Assembly (NCBI RefSeq): GCF_002216775.1
Contig: NZ_CP022315.1
Location: 2,046,001-2,110,000, forward strand
Direction: 5' to 3'
Source of the DNA: Virgibacillus phasianinus
Lineage (GTDB): Bacteria > Bacillota > Bacilli > Bacillales > Amphibacillaceae
DNA: 64,000 bases
Shown: positions 43,964-52,324 of the stretch, one piece after another
Layout: each line of letters starts with the position of its first letter
Position numbering within the stretch: position 1 is the stretch's first letter
Notes under the pieces: model-generated
Told to the model about the DNA's origin: nothing
The model's database searches: none
Seen by the model: the letters and a program-made list of their open reading frames with translations, nothing else
Position numbers and translations under genes: made by a program

Positions 43964-44947
43964 ATGCTGGTTATTTCAGAGGAAGCTATTAAACAGAACT
44001 ATTTTATGGATGACGCAATCTCCGACCTGAAAAAGGGACTACATTCGAAAAAGGGAGGGCTGATTGATAGTCCTGAACGAACTGTTATCGACATTCCTGC
44101 GTATCAAGCATCGTCCTTGTATATGCCCAGTGCCGATTTATCACAAGACATCGCCTCCGTGAAGGCCGTCACGATTTTTCCAGACAACCCTGCCAAGGGC
44201 AAACCAACTACACAGGGAGTACTGATGCTTACTGATGCCACAACCGGTGAGCATTTATGCTTGATGAATGCCTCTTATTTAACCCGGTTAAGAACAGGAG
44301 CATTAAGCGGGATCGGAACCGACAAACTAGCACGAAGAAATTCCAAGGTTTTAGGAGTGATTGGGACTGGAGCAATGGCATTTGAACAGGTCCTTGGGGT
44401 TTTAGCGGTCCGTGATATGGAAACGATTATTTTATTTAACCGAACAAAGGAAAAGGCGAAATCTTTTAAGGAAAAGCTGAACAATATTGGAGTTGGCATG
44501 GAAGTATATGTAGAGGAAAATGTTGATGAAGTTGTTACTGAATCTGATATTATTTGCTGCAGCACCCGATCGGATGTGCCTGTATTTAAAGGTGCTGATC
44601 TTAAAAGCGGAACGCATATTAATGGTATTGGATCGTATTTGGCCACGATGCGCGAAGTTGATTTGACTACTATCCAAAAGGCTTCGAAAATCGTGGTGGA
44701 TGATTTAGCGGGTGTAAAAGAAGAAGCCGGTGAACTAATTCATGCTGATGAGAATAGTGATTGGAGTTTTTCAAAATTATACGGGGAACTTAGTGAATTG
44801 AATATGAGTGACAAAAAAATTCGAGAATCCGATGAGGAAATTACGTTTTTCAAATCTGTTGGTGCAGCATATTTTGATCTAGTTGTGGCCAAAGGGGTCT
44901 ATATGAAGGCACTGGAAAAGGGATTTGGAAATAGAATAGAAATTTAA
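43964..44947 (+). CDS. Ornithine cyclodeaminase/mu-crystallin family protein
   Basis: A 327-residue NAD(P)-binding protein of the OCD/mu-crystallin family. The dinucleotide site is VLGVIGTGAMAFEQVLGVL and the substrate region includes RTGALSGIGTDKLAR; SGTHINGIGSYLATMREVD is also conserved. ATG follows AGAAGGGGTGCTAAC. Members include ornithine cyclodeaminase, alanine dehydrogenase and ketimine reductases; here no ornithine pathway gene is adjacent, except proBA further down on the other strand (proline from glutamate), so the reaction is open. It is divergent from a deacetylase. Confidence 0.88.
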   Translation: MLVISEEAIKQNYFMDDAISDLKKGLHSKKGGLIDSPERTVIDIPAYQASSLYMPSADLSQDIASVKAVTIFPDNPAKGKPTTQGVLMLTDATTGEHLCLMNASYLTRLRTGALSGIGTDKLARRNSKVLGVIGTGAMAFEQVLGVLAVRDMETIILFNRTKEKAKSFKEKLNNIGVGMEVYVEENVDEVVTESDIICCSTRSDVPVFKGADLKSGTHINGIGSYLATMREVDLTTIQKASKIVVDDLAGVKEEAGELIHADENSDWSFSKLYGELSELNMSDKKIRESDEEITFFKSVGAAYFDLVVAKGVYMKALEKGFGNRIEI

Positions 44948-44950
44948 CAC

Positions 44951-44995
44951 AAAAAAATGCCTGGCGCCCGGAAATTAAGTTCTGGGCGTCAGGCA
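44951..44995 (-). terminator. Strong terminator of proBA (leftward)
   Basis: TGCCTGGCGCCCGGAA (from 44958) and TTCTGGGCGTCAGGCA (to 44995) form a long stem; on the minus strand it is followed by T7 (plus strand A7 at 44951-44957). It separates proBA from the convergent cyclodeaminase-like gene and may also stop it. Confidence 0.85.
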
Positions 44996-45002
44996 CAAGT
45001 AT

Positions 45003-46265
45003 TTATCTAATTTGTCCATCGCCATGCATGATATATTTTATCGTGGTTAAGGCTTTCAGTCCCATTGGTCCGCGTGCATGCAGTTTTTGTGTGGATATTC
45101 CAATTTCTGCACCAAAGCCAAGCGCACTTCCATCGGTAAAACGGGTTGAAGCATTATGATACAATGCTGCCGCATCTACAAGTTTCATAAATTTCTCGGC
45201 AGTCTCTTTGTTTTCTGTGACAATTGCTTCCGAGTGTTTGGTACCATACGTTTCAATGTGCTGGACTGCTTCTGAAACGTTTGCTACAGTCTTAATTGCA
45301 ATGTCACTGCACAAATATTCATTAGCCCAGTCAGTTTCTTCAGCAGGAACTGCACTAGGAATAATCTCGGTTATGGTGCTGTCACCATGAACATGGATAT
45401 TGTTCTTTTGCAATGTGTCAATCAATGCATCTTTATTTTTATCCAGCCAATGCTGATGGATAATGGTTGTTTCGATCGCATTGCATACAGCTGGACGGTC
45501 TAACTTGGCGTTAACGAGAATGGCTAAAGCCTTCTGTACATCTGCCTCCGCATCAATATAAAGATGACAATTTCCGACGCCTGTTTCTAGAACGGGAACA
45601 GTTGCATTGTTTACTACTGCCTGGATTAATGATCCGCCACCGCGCGGGATGAGCACATCAATATGTTCTTTCATGGTAAACAATTGCTGTGTTGCTTCCC
45701 GGTCAGTACTGGCAATAAATTGAACAGCATCTTTCGGGATTTTCGTCTGCTCCAGTCCTTGGTGTATCACGTCAACGATTGCCTGATTGGAAATAATAGC
45801 GGATGAACCACCCTTTAAAACAATGGCATTACCGGACTTTAACGCAAGACCAGTAGCGTCCACCGTTACATTTGGACGGGCTTCATAAATCATACCAATC
45901 ACACCAAGCGGGACGGTTACCTGTTTCACGTTTAATCCATTATCAAGTGTCCAGTCAGAATTGGTAATGCCTGTTGGGTCATCCAGTTCAGCCACTTCAC
46001 GAAGACCTTGGGCGAAATCTTCAATTCTTTCCTTGGTCAGTGTCAGTCGGTCGATAAACGCTGCTTCATAGCCTTTTTCACGGCCGTTTTTTAAATCTTC
46101 TTCATTGGCTTTTAAGATTGTTTCGTATTCTTGATCCAGGATGTCGGCAAGCGTAAGCAATGCTTCGTTTTTTTCTTCAGTGGTTAATAATGATAAGGTT
46201 TTACCAGCCTTTTTGGCACGAATTGCCTGTTCTTCCACATTTACTTTGTTCGTTGTAATGGTCAT
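45003..46265 (-). CDS. proA: Glutamate-5-semialdehyde dehydrogenase (gamma-glutamyl phosphate reductase)
   Basis: A 420-residue ProA. The PLGVIGMIYEARPNVTVDA and GNAIVLKGGSSAI stretches, LIPRGGGSLIQAV, the nucleophile Cys in LDRPAVCNAIET, and the C-terminal FGAEIGISTQKLHARGPMGL are all present. ATG follows TTTGGAGGGATAAG. It reduces gamma-glutamyl phosphate to the semialdehyde in proline synthesis, acting with proB 15 bases upstream. In salt-tolerant Bacillaceae proline is also an osmolyte, but no specific osmotic control is visible. Confidence 0.96.
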   Translation of the reverse strand: MTITTNKVNVEEQAIRAKKAGKTLSLLTTEEKNEALLTLADILDQEYETILKANEEDLKNGREKGYEAAFIDRLTLTKERIEDFAQGLREVAELDDPTGITNSDWTLDNGLNVKQVTVPLGVIGMIYEARPNVTVDATGLALKSGNAIVLKGGSSAIISNQAIVDVIHQGLEQTKIPKDAVQFIASTDREATQQLFTMKEHIDVLIPRGGGSLIQAVVNNATVPVLETGVGNCHLYIDAEADVQKALAILVNAKLDRPAVCNAIETTIIHQHWLDKNKDALIDTLQKNNIHVHGDSTITEIIPSAVPAEETDWANEYLCSDIAIKTVANVSEAVQHIETYGTKHSEAIVTENKETAEKFMKLVDAAALYHNASTRFTDGSALGFGAEIGISTQKLHARGPMGLKALTTIKYIMHGDGQIR

Positions 46266-46280
46266 CTTATCCCTCCAAAG

Positions 46281-47429
46281 TTAATTTGTAATTAAATCAT
46301 TTACGGGTACTTCTTTATCTAAATGGCAAACAAGGTGTTTACTTTCAATCGCAGCGTTTTGGTAGTCTTTCATTTCAATTTCTGTCTTATTAATTAATTG
46401 ATTCAACGCTTTTGATGAATAGTTCACGATGCCAAGACCAATGACCTCACCGGTAACATCGATAATTTTCACAACTGCACCTTGATCGAAACGTCCGCTT
46501 ACCGTGTGCAGATCTGTTGGGTGTATACTGATTTTTTCATTTATAATCGCTTCCCTTGTAGTAGGGTTTACTGTTACTTCCCCTTCAGGACCAGAGTTAA
46601 ACGCAATCCATTGTTTTTTCCGATTTAAATTCTGAATGTTGTTTTTTGGATCAAAATACGAGCCCTTCGCATCATGATTCACTGCATCATACACAATGTG
46701 TTTGGTTGTTGCATTTCCTAAAAAGGAAGATATTCCGGAAGCCATAGCGATTTTTATTGCTTCGATTTTTGACTTCATCCCGCCTGTGCCATTCGCACTG
46801 CCTGGATCACCAGCAGCGGCTTCAATTTCCGGCGTAATCTCATTTACTTCATCGAGAAGCTTGGCATTTTCATCTTTTCGTGGGTCTGCATCATATAACC
46901 CATCAATATCAGAAAGGATAATTAGCTGATCCGCATCAACAAGTCCAGCAACTTTTGCGGAGAGCGTATCGTTATCGCCAAATTTCAAAAAGTCCATTGA
47001 AATTGTGTCATTTTCATTAACGATTGGCACAATCCCTCTCTCGAGTAATACATTAATGGTATTTCGTGCATTGTTATAACGATGTTCATCAGAAAAATCA
47101 TCACGGGTGATTAAGATCTGTGAAGCAACATACCCATGTGACATAAAAATATCTGAATATGTTTCAATAAGCAATCCCTGACCGATGGACGCGGATGCTT
47201 GCTTTTCAGGTAATGATTCCGGACGGGTGAGATAACCCAATCTGCGGTATCCAGCCGACACAGCACCTGAAGAAACAAGTAAAACTTCAAAGCCGTCATC
47301 TTTTAAGCGAACAACTTCATCAACTAGCTTTTCGACTTTTCTTCGGCTTACTTCACCATTTATGCTTGTTAGGGAACTGCTCCCAATTTTAATTACAATT
47401 CTCTTTTTTGTGTTAATTTCAGGTGTCAA
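46281..47429 (-). CDS. proB: Glutamate 5-kinase
   Basis: A 382-residue ProB with an N-terminal amino-acid kinase domain (RIVIKIGSSSLTS, LVSSGAVSAGYRRLG, IVNENDTIS, GTGGMKSKIEAIK) and a C-terminal PUA domain (about residues 290-370). TTG at 47429 follows AAGGAGTGTTGAC and is used as start. It phosphorylates glutamate, the feedback-controlled first step of proline synthesis. The leader of roughly 370 bases has no T-box core AGGGTGG.ACCGCG, although a small hairpin (TCCCGTTATCACGGGA on the minus strand) is there. Confidence 0.95.
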   Translation of the reverse strand: MTPEINTKKRIVIKIGSSSLTSINGEVSRRKVEKLVDEVVRLKDDGFEVLLVSSGAVSAGYRRLGYLTRPESLPEKQASASIGQGLLIETYSDIFMSHGYVASQILITRDDFSDEHRYNNARNTINVLLERGIVPIVNENDTISMDFLKFGDNDTLSAKVAGLVDADQLIILSDIDGLYDADPRKDENAKLLDEVNEITPEIEAAAGDPGSANGTGGMKSKIEAIKIAMASGISSFLGNATTKHIVYDAVNHDAKGSYFDPKNNIQNLNRKKQWIAFNSGPEGEVTVNPTTREAIINEKISIHPTDLHTVSGRFDQGAVVKIIDVTGEVIGLGIVNYSSKALNQLINKTEIEMKDYQNAAIESKHLVCHLDKEVPVNDLITN

Positions 47430-48099
47430 GTCAACACTCCTTCGTATTTTAATTCTCTGGTGTACGTTTGATTGAATGGTATTTGTTTTTATCCCGTGAT
47501 AACGGGAGGAGAACCTTTACTTAAATAAGAGGAAACGTGAAAAGGTTTAAGTGGTTAAAAAGTGGCTGATATGTTTTTTATCCATTAAACAGGGCCACTA
47601 CCAGTAACTCCTGGGTAATATCAATATCCATATGTTCTGCTTTGAATAGTAATTCGTTAAATTTTATTGAAACGCCCCTTTAACGATTTTGATTAAGTAT
47701 AAATAATAACATGTAAAATGGATACTTCAAGGGTTTTTAGGTAAGTCGGGTGCATATAAGCGATATAGTTACGGTAAGCGCTGTCATTCAGAGATATATC
47801 CCACACATCAAGTTAGATTGGCCCTCATGAAGTAGAATTGGAGAATATGGGACTTAGGGACAGGTCCCGCGTCCCCAAGGTGGACACGAGACCTGTCCCT
47901 TGAATCGAACCGAGAGAAAACGCTTGAACCCGATCCACAGCAGTAAAAAAAACAGGGAAAACGATTAACAGCCATACTGAGCAACCCAAAGTTTTTTTGC
48001 AAATAATCATATTAGTTGTAAGGATTGGCTGTTCATTAGTAAAATGTATAGTGAATTACTTGGAATTAAATTCTGTTGATGATTGGGAAGGTGACTGGA
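47430..48099. other. Intergenic region between divergent proBA and cysK
   Basis: This 670-base gap has the proB leader (47430 to about 47700) with a hairpin around 47492-47507, a cre-like piece at 47771-47785 that fails at two positions, REP-like palindromes at 47848-47900 and the cysK leader. It shows no convincing gene; short open frames overlap the palindromes. ATTACTTGGAATTAAAT near 48055-48071 resembles the motif upstream of other sulfur genes. Confidence 0.6.
47848..47900. repeat. REP-like palindrome, isolated copy
   Basis: GGGACTTAGGGACAGGTCCC then GCGTCCCC, and GGACACGAGACCTGTCCC. It is the only copy to the right of 31.7 kb and is more diverged in its second arm. Confidence 0.82.
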
Positions 48100-49023
48100 A
48101 TGAAGGTTGCAGATAATATAACAGAGCTAATGGGAGATACACCAGTTGTCAAGTTGAACAAGCTTGTCCCTGACGATGCTGCGGATGTGTTTGTTAAGCT
48201 TGAGATGTTTAATCCGAGCCGTAGTGTCAAAGACCGCGCCGCGATCAATATGATTAGGGTTGCGGAAGAGAAGGGAATCCTCAAGCCAGGGGGCATGATT
48301 ATTGAGCCGACCAGCGGTAATACCGGAATTGGTCTTGCCATGGCTGCCGCGGCAAAGGGATACCAGGCGATATTGATCATGCCGGACAACAGTACAATGG
48401 AACGAAGAAATATTTTAAAAGCGTACGGTGCGGAGGTTGTGTTGGTACCTAGTGGGGAAAAAATGCCTGGAGCTATCCGGAAGGCATTGGAATTACAGGC
48501 TGAAAACCCTGGCAGTTTTATCCCACAGCAATTCGAAAACAAGGCTAATTCAGATGTACATCGAATCACAACGGCACTTGAAATAATGGAACAAATGAAT
48601 GGTAACCTGGATGCATTTGTTTGCACGGCGGGTACAGGCGGAACGGTGACAGGCACAGGCGAAGTTTTAAAAGAAAAACTGCCGGACCTTTCGATTACCA
48701 TTGCCGAGCCAAAGGGTTCACCCGTTTTATCTGGCGGGAAACCTGGCAAGCATAAGCTTGTGGGAACAAGTCCAGGATTTATTCCGGATATTTTAAACAC
48801 AACTGTTTATGATGATATCCTGTTGATTGACGATGACATTGCAGTCGACATGTTTAAGAAACTGCCGCGAGTGGAGGGTCTATTTGTGGGATTATCCGGT
48901 GCGGCATCCATCTATACGGCAATTGAAGTGGCAAAAAAACTGGGCAAAGGAAAACGTGTACTCTGTATTGCACCTGATAGTGGTGAGCGGTACTTGAGTA
49001 TGGGATTGATTGGCGAGGAGTAG
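48100..49023 (+). CDS. cysK: Cysteine synthase A (O-acetylserine sulfhydrylase)
   Basis: A 307-residue fold-type II PLP enzyme. The PLP lysine is in NPSRSVKDRAA; the substrate loop is EPTSGNTGIGLA and the phosphate-binding loop is GTGGTVTGTGEVL; C-terminal GERYLS is conserved. ATG at 48100 is taken because GGGAAGGTG lies 6-14 bases upstream; an earlier ATG at 48076 has none. It makes cysteine from O-acetylserine and sulfide. Neighbours on the right are an SsuABC-like transporter and thiosulfate-type transporters, so this is a sulfur region. A CysM-like preference for thiosulfate cannot be excluded. Confidence 0.9.
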   Translation: MKVADNITELMGDTPVVKLNKLVPDDAADVFVKLEMFNPSRSVKDRAAINMIRVAEEKGILKPGGMIIEPTSGNTGIGLAMAAAAKGYQAILIMPDNSTMERRNILKAYGAEVVLVPSGEKMPGAIRKALELQAENPGSFIPQQFENKANSDVHRITTALEIMEQMNGNLDAFVCTAGTGGTVTGTGEVLKEKLPDLSITIAEPKGSPVLSGGKPGKHKLVGTSPGFIPDILNTTVYDDILLIDDDIAVDMFKKLPRVEGLFVGLSGAASIYTAIEVAKKLGKGKRVLCIAPDSGERYLSMGLIGEE

Positions 49024-49037
49024 GTAAGCCTATACGA

Positions 49038-49087
49038 TAAAAAAACGCTAGGTATTTCACAATGAAATTCACCTTGCGTTTTTTTAC
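49038..49087 (+). terminator. Terminator after cysK
   Basis: AAAAAAACGCTAGGT and ACCTTGCGTTTTTTT form a stem (one mismatch) over a 17-base loop with T7 at the end. Its T-run joins the repeat element that follows. Confidence 0.8.
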
Positions 49088-49395
49088 ACTTTTAAGAGGG
49101 AGTATAAATCTTTATCGGTATAAAATATAAAAAAATCTAAGGCTTTCGCCATTAGTTCTTGGCGATAAGCCAGGATTTTCTAAAAAGATCAGAAAGTACA
49201 AAACAAAATATGTCTAGCTCCAGCGCCCAGAAGCTGCCGTCATAAGCAATGGACACTACGAACGCGAAACCCGTGCGTTCTACGGTCCCTTGCTTATGCG
49301 TCCGCTTCTAAACGGGCGCTTCCGCTTTTCTAATAAAGCGGGCCGACGCCAAAGCAATATCCCACCTTTGTAGTTCTATACTTCTTCCCCATAAA
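49088..49395. repeat. Single copy of the 121-bp repeat with flanking element sequence
   Basis: 49211-49330 is one unit of the same repeat as the tandem array at 13.8 kb (TGTCTAGCTCCAGCGCCC to GCTTCCGCTTTTC). Upstream TTCTAAAAAGATCAGAAAG is shared with 13.79 kb, and both loci begin with TTTTTTTACACTT near GAGTATAA/AAGTATAA. GGGAGTATAAA (about 49099) and TATACTTCTTCCCC (about 49378-49391) may be terminal inverted repeats. So the unit seems to be the core of a longer element of about 300 bases. Confidence 0.75.
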
Positions 49396-49408
49396 AAGTA
49401 AATAGTAA

Positions 49409-49474
49409 TTGACACAAATATCAGCGAATGCGTATACTAAATTAAAACCCGACTATTTATATCGGAATTATAAT
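49409..49474 (+). promoter_or_regulatory. Promoter and shared sulfur-gene motif upstream of the ABC transporter
   Basis: TTGACA (49409-49414) and TATACT (49433-49438), spacer 18, form a good sigma-A promoter. Downstream, TCGGAATTATAAT (49462-49474) is identical over 13 bases to 57070-57082 in front of the YeeE/YedE gene. A CymR-like sulfur regulator is a reasonable suspect. Confidence 0.6.
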
Positions 49475-49497
49475 GATTTTAGGGGGAGGTAGTTTAG

Positions 49498-50295
49498 TTG
49501 TTTCTGCAAATGAATCAGATTGGTAAAACGTTTATCGATCGCGATCAGCAATCGTCGTTTGAAGTTTTTTCCAATATTAATTTAGACGTTTCTGAAAACC
49601 AGTTCGTATCTATCCTGGGGCCTTCTGGTTGTGGGAAGTCAACATTGCTCTCGATGGTAGCTGGTCTTGAAAGCGCCACAGAAGGCTCCATTACACTTCA
49701 GGATAAAGAAATAAAACAGGCAGGGCCTGACCGTGGCATGGTTTTTCAGCAGCCATCCTTGTTCCCATGGTTAAATGTCACAGGTAACATAACCTTTCCA
49801 TTAAAAGGAAGGATTGGTAAAAAAGAAGCGGAAGCGCGGGCAGATCAATTTCTGAAAATGGTTCACTTAAGCCGCTTCAAAAATAGCTTTATTTACGAGT
49901 TGTCCGGTGGAATGCAGCAGCGTGTTGCTATTGCCAGGGCACTCGCCATGGATCCACAGGTTCTCTTAATGGATGAACCGTTTGGAGCGCTTGACGAACA
50001 AACTCGTCACATTTTACAGGATGAATTAATTAAAATCTGGCAGGAAACGCAAAAAACAATTCTGTTCGTTACCCATAGCATTCAGGAAGCTATTAAACTA
50101 TCAGATCGAGTGGTTGTGATGGGTACGCGCCCAGGGCGGATTATCACCGACTTTACTATAGATTTGCCAAGACCGAGACAGAGGGACGATAGCAAAGTTA
50201 TGGAGCTTGAAAATAGAGTGATGGATTTACTTGAAGACGAAATTAATAAGGTTTTAAAGGAAGAGCTATCAAATGAAATTCAATATAGTCATTAA
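49498..50295 (+). CDS. ABC transporter ATP-binding protein (SsuB/TauB-like)
   Basis: A 265-residue ABC ATPase with Walker A GPSGCGKST, Q-loop MVFQQPSLFPW, signature LSGGMQQRVAIARAL and Walker B VLLMDEPFGALDE with switch His in VTHSIQEA. The closest groups are SsuB, TauB and nitrate/bicarbonate (NrtD) ATPases. TTG start follows AGGGGGAGGTAGTTTAG. It overlaps the permease gene by 23 bases. Paired with permease and lipoprotein, it forms a complete importer, most likely for a sulfonate or another organosulfur compound given cysK and YeeE/TusA neighbours. Confidence 0.9.
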   Translation: MFLQMNQIGKTFIDRDQQSSFEVFSNINLDVSENQFVSILGPSGCGKSTLLSMVAGLESATEGSITLQDKEIKQAGPDRGMVFQQPSLFPWLNVTGNITFPLKGRIGKKEAEARADQFLKMVHLSRFKNSFIYELSGGMQQRVAIARALAMDPQVLLMDEPFGALDEQTRHILQDELIKIWQETQKTILFVTHSIQEAIKLSDRVVVMGTRPGRIITDFTIDLPRPRQRDDSKVMELENRVMDLLEDEINKVLKEELSNEIQYSH

Positions 50296-51034
50296 ACGTG
50301 TCGTATTTTTAATTGCAATCATTGGCTTATGGCAGATTATTTATTCAACGAACGTGTTTGCCGACATTATTTTCCCATCACCAACTCAAGTCTTTACATC
50401 ATTGTATGAAGGATTCAAGGCCGGGGACCTGGTTGGGGCATTGGGCGCCAGCTTCAAACACTTGCTCATTGGACTTGCGATGGCAATCCTGTTCGGGACG
50501 ATATTGGGCGTAATCCTGGGAAAATCCAGGCAAGCTGATGAAACAGCGGGTATGTATTTAATCGCCTTGCAGAGTATTCCAAGCATTGTCTGGGTCCCAT
50601 TAGCGATTATGCTGTTTGGATTTACCGAATTTGCGGTCGTGTTCGTTGTCGTATTAGGCGGAACATTTGTGATGGCGTTGAATGTCAGATCTGCAATTCA
50701 CAATGTCCCACCGCAGTTCATTCGTGCGGCTAGAACGATGGGGACAAAGGGAGTCGGATTATTCTGCCGGGTTGAGGTTCCGGCGGGTATTCCTTACTTC
50801 ATGTCAGGGATCAGGCTCGCCTGGGCCTTCAGCTGGCGTGCGCTAATGGCTGGTGAATTGCTTAGTAATGGACCTGGGCTTGGCTACTCGCTTCGGTACG
50901 CACAGGATTATGCCCGGATGGATCAAGTAATCGGGATTATCATAATTATCGGCGTGATTGGCGCAGTCGTCGATCAGCTGGTATTTTCCAAATTAGAAAA
51001 AAACGTGATGAAACGCTGGGGTTTAGTTAAATAG
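50273..51034 (+). CDS. ABC transporter permease (SsuC/TauC-like)
   Basis: A 253-residue BPD_transp_1 permease with about six hydrophobic segments. EAA-type loop is seen in NVPPQFIRAARTMGTKGVGLFCRVEVPAGIPY, which docks to the ATPase. The N-terminus is VVFLIAIIGLWQIIYSTNVFADIIFPSPTQVF, usual in SsuC/TauC. The ATG lies inside the ATPase gene, so coupling is tight. Ends 18 bases before the binding protein gene. Confidence 0.9.
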   Translation: MKFNIVIKRVVFLIAIIGLWQIIYSTNVFADIIFPSPTQVFTSLYEGFKAGDLVGALGASFKHLLIGLAMAILFGTILGVILGKSRQADETAGMYLIALQSIPSIVWVPLAIMLFGFTEFAVVFVVVLGGTFVMALNVRSAIHNVPPQFIRAARTMGTKGVGLFCRVEVPAGIPYFMSGIRLAWAFSWRALMAGELLSNGPGLGYSLRYAQDYARMDQVIGIIIIIGVIGAVVDQLVFSKLEKNVMKRWGLVK

Positions 51035-51052
51035 AGGAGAGGGGAAACCTAT

Positions 51053-52054
51053 ATGAAAAAATTATTCGCATTATTGATTTTTGCAGCACTTAGTTTGCTG
51101 TTAGCTGCTTGCGGGAACAGTGATGAACAGGCCGCTGGTAATGACGGGTCCAAGGAAATTACAATCGGATACTTCCCAAACATTAACCATGTTGCAGGGA
51201 TGGTTGCTGAAGAAAAAGACATGTATTCCGAGACACTTCCTGAAGGGACTAAGGTCAACTATAAATATTTCCCTGATGGGTCAGCATTTATGACAGCAAT
51301 TGAAACCGGTGAAATAGAAGGCGGACTTGTTGGACCGGGACCTGCGATGAATCACTACATCAGTGGAGCTAAAATTAATGTCGTTGCTGCAGGATCAACA
51401 GGTGGTACAGTTATCATGGCTCGTAAAGGGTCAGATATTAAAAATCCTGAAGACCTAGTGGGAAAAACGTTTATCTCACCTGGGGTAGGCTGCACGCATG
51501 ATGTTCAATTTGAAACGATGATGAAAGAAGAATATGGCGTAACATCCAAACGGATTGGCGGAGAAATGAAGCATGTGACAGGAAAACCAGCAACCTATTC
51601 CAGCATGTTCCAGGCAGGAAACGTTGATGCAGCAACAGTTCCGGAACCATGGGCATCCGTTATTGAGGCAAAAGGAAGCGGGAAAGTTCTTGTCAACACG
51701 CCAGACGTTGCGTACGGTAATACATTGCCTGCAGCAGTATTTGTAACATCACAGGATCTTGTTAAAAATAATCCGGATATGGTTCAAAGCATTGTCGATG
51801 CCCATAAAAAGGCAACCAAATTTATTCAGGAAAACCCGGAAGAAGCAAAAACAATCGCAATCGATAAAATCAAAGAAATTACCGATCAAGATCTTTCGAA
51901 ATCCGTGATCGATAACGCATGGGAACGAATCAATTTCACCTATGAAATAGATGGCAAGACTCTGCAGGATTTCGCTACTTCCTCGTATGAACTAGAATTT
52001 TTAAAAGATAAACCAAATTTAGATGGACTAGTGAATACCAGTTTTATTAAATAA
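51053..52054 (+). CDS. ABC transporter substrate-binding lipoprotein (NMT1/SsuA-like)
   Basis: A 333-residue lipoprotein: signal peptide with lipobox LAAC (C20), then an NMT1/THI5-like binding fold (ITIGYFPNINHVAGMVAEEKDMY, FPDGSAFMTAIETGEIEGGLVGPGPAMNHY). It captures the substrate outside the membrane. Start ATG follows AGAGGAGAGGGGAAACCTAT. Compared with SsuA, the GxxPN motif in GYFPNINH is compatible with nitrate, taurine or sulfonate types; substrate is not settled. A small hairpin CCAGCC/GGCTGG follows at 52066-52082. Confidence 0.88.
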   Translation: MKKLFALLIFAALSLLLAACGNSDEQAAGNDGSKEITIGYFPNINHVAGMVAEEKDMYSETLPEGTKVNYKYFPDGSAFMTAIETGEIEGGLVGPGPAMNHYISGAKINVVAAGSTGGTVIMARKGSDIKNPEDLVGKTFISPGVGCTHDVQFETMMKEEYGVTSKRIGGEMKHVTGKPATYSSMFQAGNVDAATVPEPWASVIEAKGSGKVLVNTPDVAYGNTLPAAVFVTSQDLVKNNPDMVQSIVDAHKKATKFIQENPEEAKTIAIDKIKEITDQDLSKSVIDNAWERINFTYEIDGKTLQDFATSSYELEFLKDKPNLDGLVNTSFIK

Positions 52055-52076
52055 TAGATTAAAAGCCAGCCGGTAT

Positions 52077-52215
52077 GGCTGGTATTTCGGATTTCTGGCT
52101 TGTATTTTTTGGTATGAGGATCGTATTTTTCAGATTGGATTGTATTTGGATAGATTCGCATATATTTTTAGTATGTTGGCTTGTATGATTCGATAATTGG
52201 CTTGTATTTCAGAGC
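52077..52215. repeat. Degenerate direct repeat with 20-21-base spacing
   Basis: The word GTATTT or a variant preceded by GGCTT-like bases recurs at 52082, 52102, 52123, 52142, 52162 (ATATTT), 52183 (GTATGA) and 52204: spacings 20, 21, 19, 20, 21 and 21. It lies between the ABC transporter and rbsK, starting in the hairpin after the lipoprotein gene. No gene is present. Confidence 0.55.
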
Positions 52216-52324
52216 AAACGGGATTAATTTATCAAAAAAGGTCGGAAATTTTGCTAGAGCACGAAAACTTATGTCTGCTATACTTATTTTTACAACAGTA
52301 CAACCACAAAAAAGGGGGATAATC

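Noticed and set aside
47430-47700. A proline T-box leader in front of proB
   Set aside because: No AGGGTGG.ACCGCG core and no terminator/antiterminator pair; only a small hairpin without T-run is present.
47771-47785. A cre site between proB and cysK
   Set aside because: The best alignment misses the consensus at two positions and it is not close to a carbon-use gene.
47808-48010. Small open frames on the minus strand between proB and cysK
   Set aside because: They are made up of the GGGACAGG repeat and AT-rich leader, without start signals.
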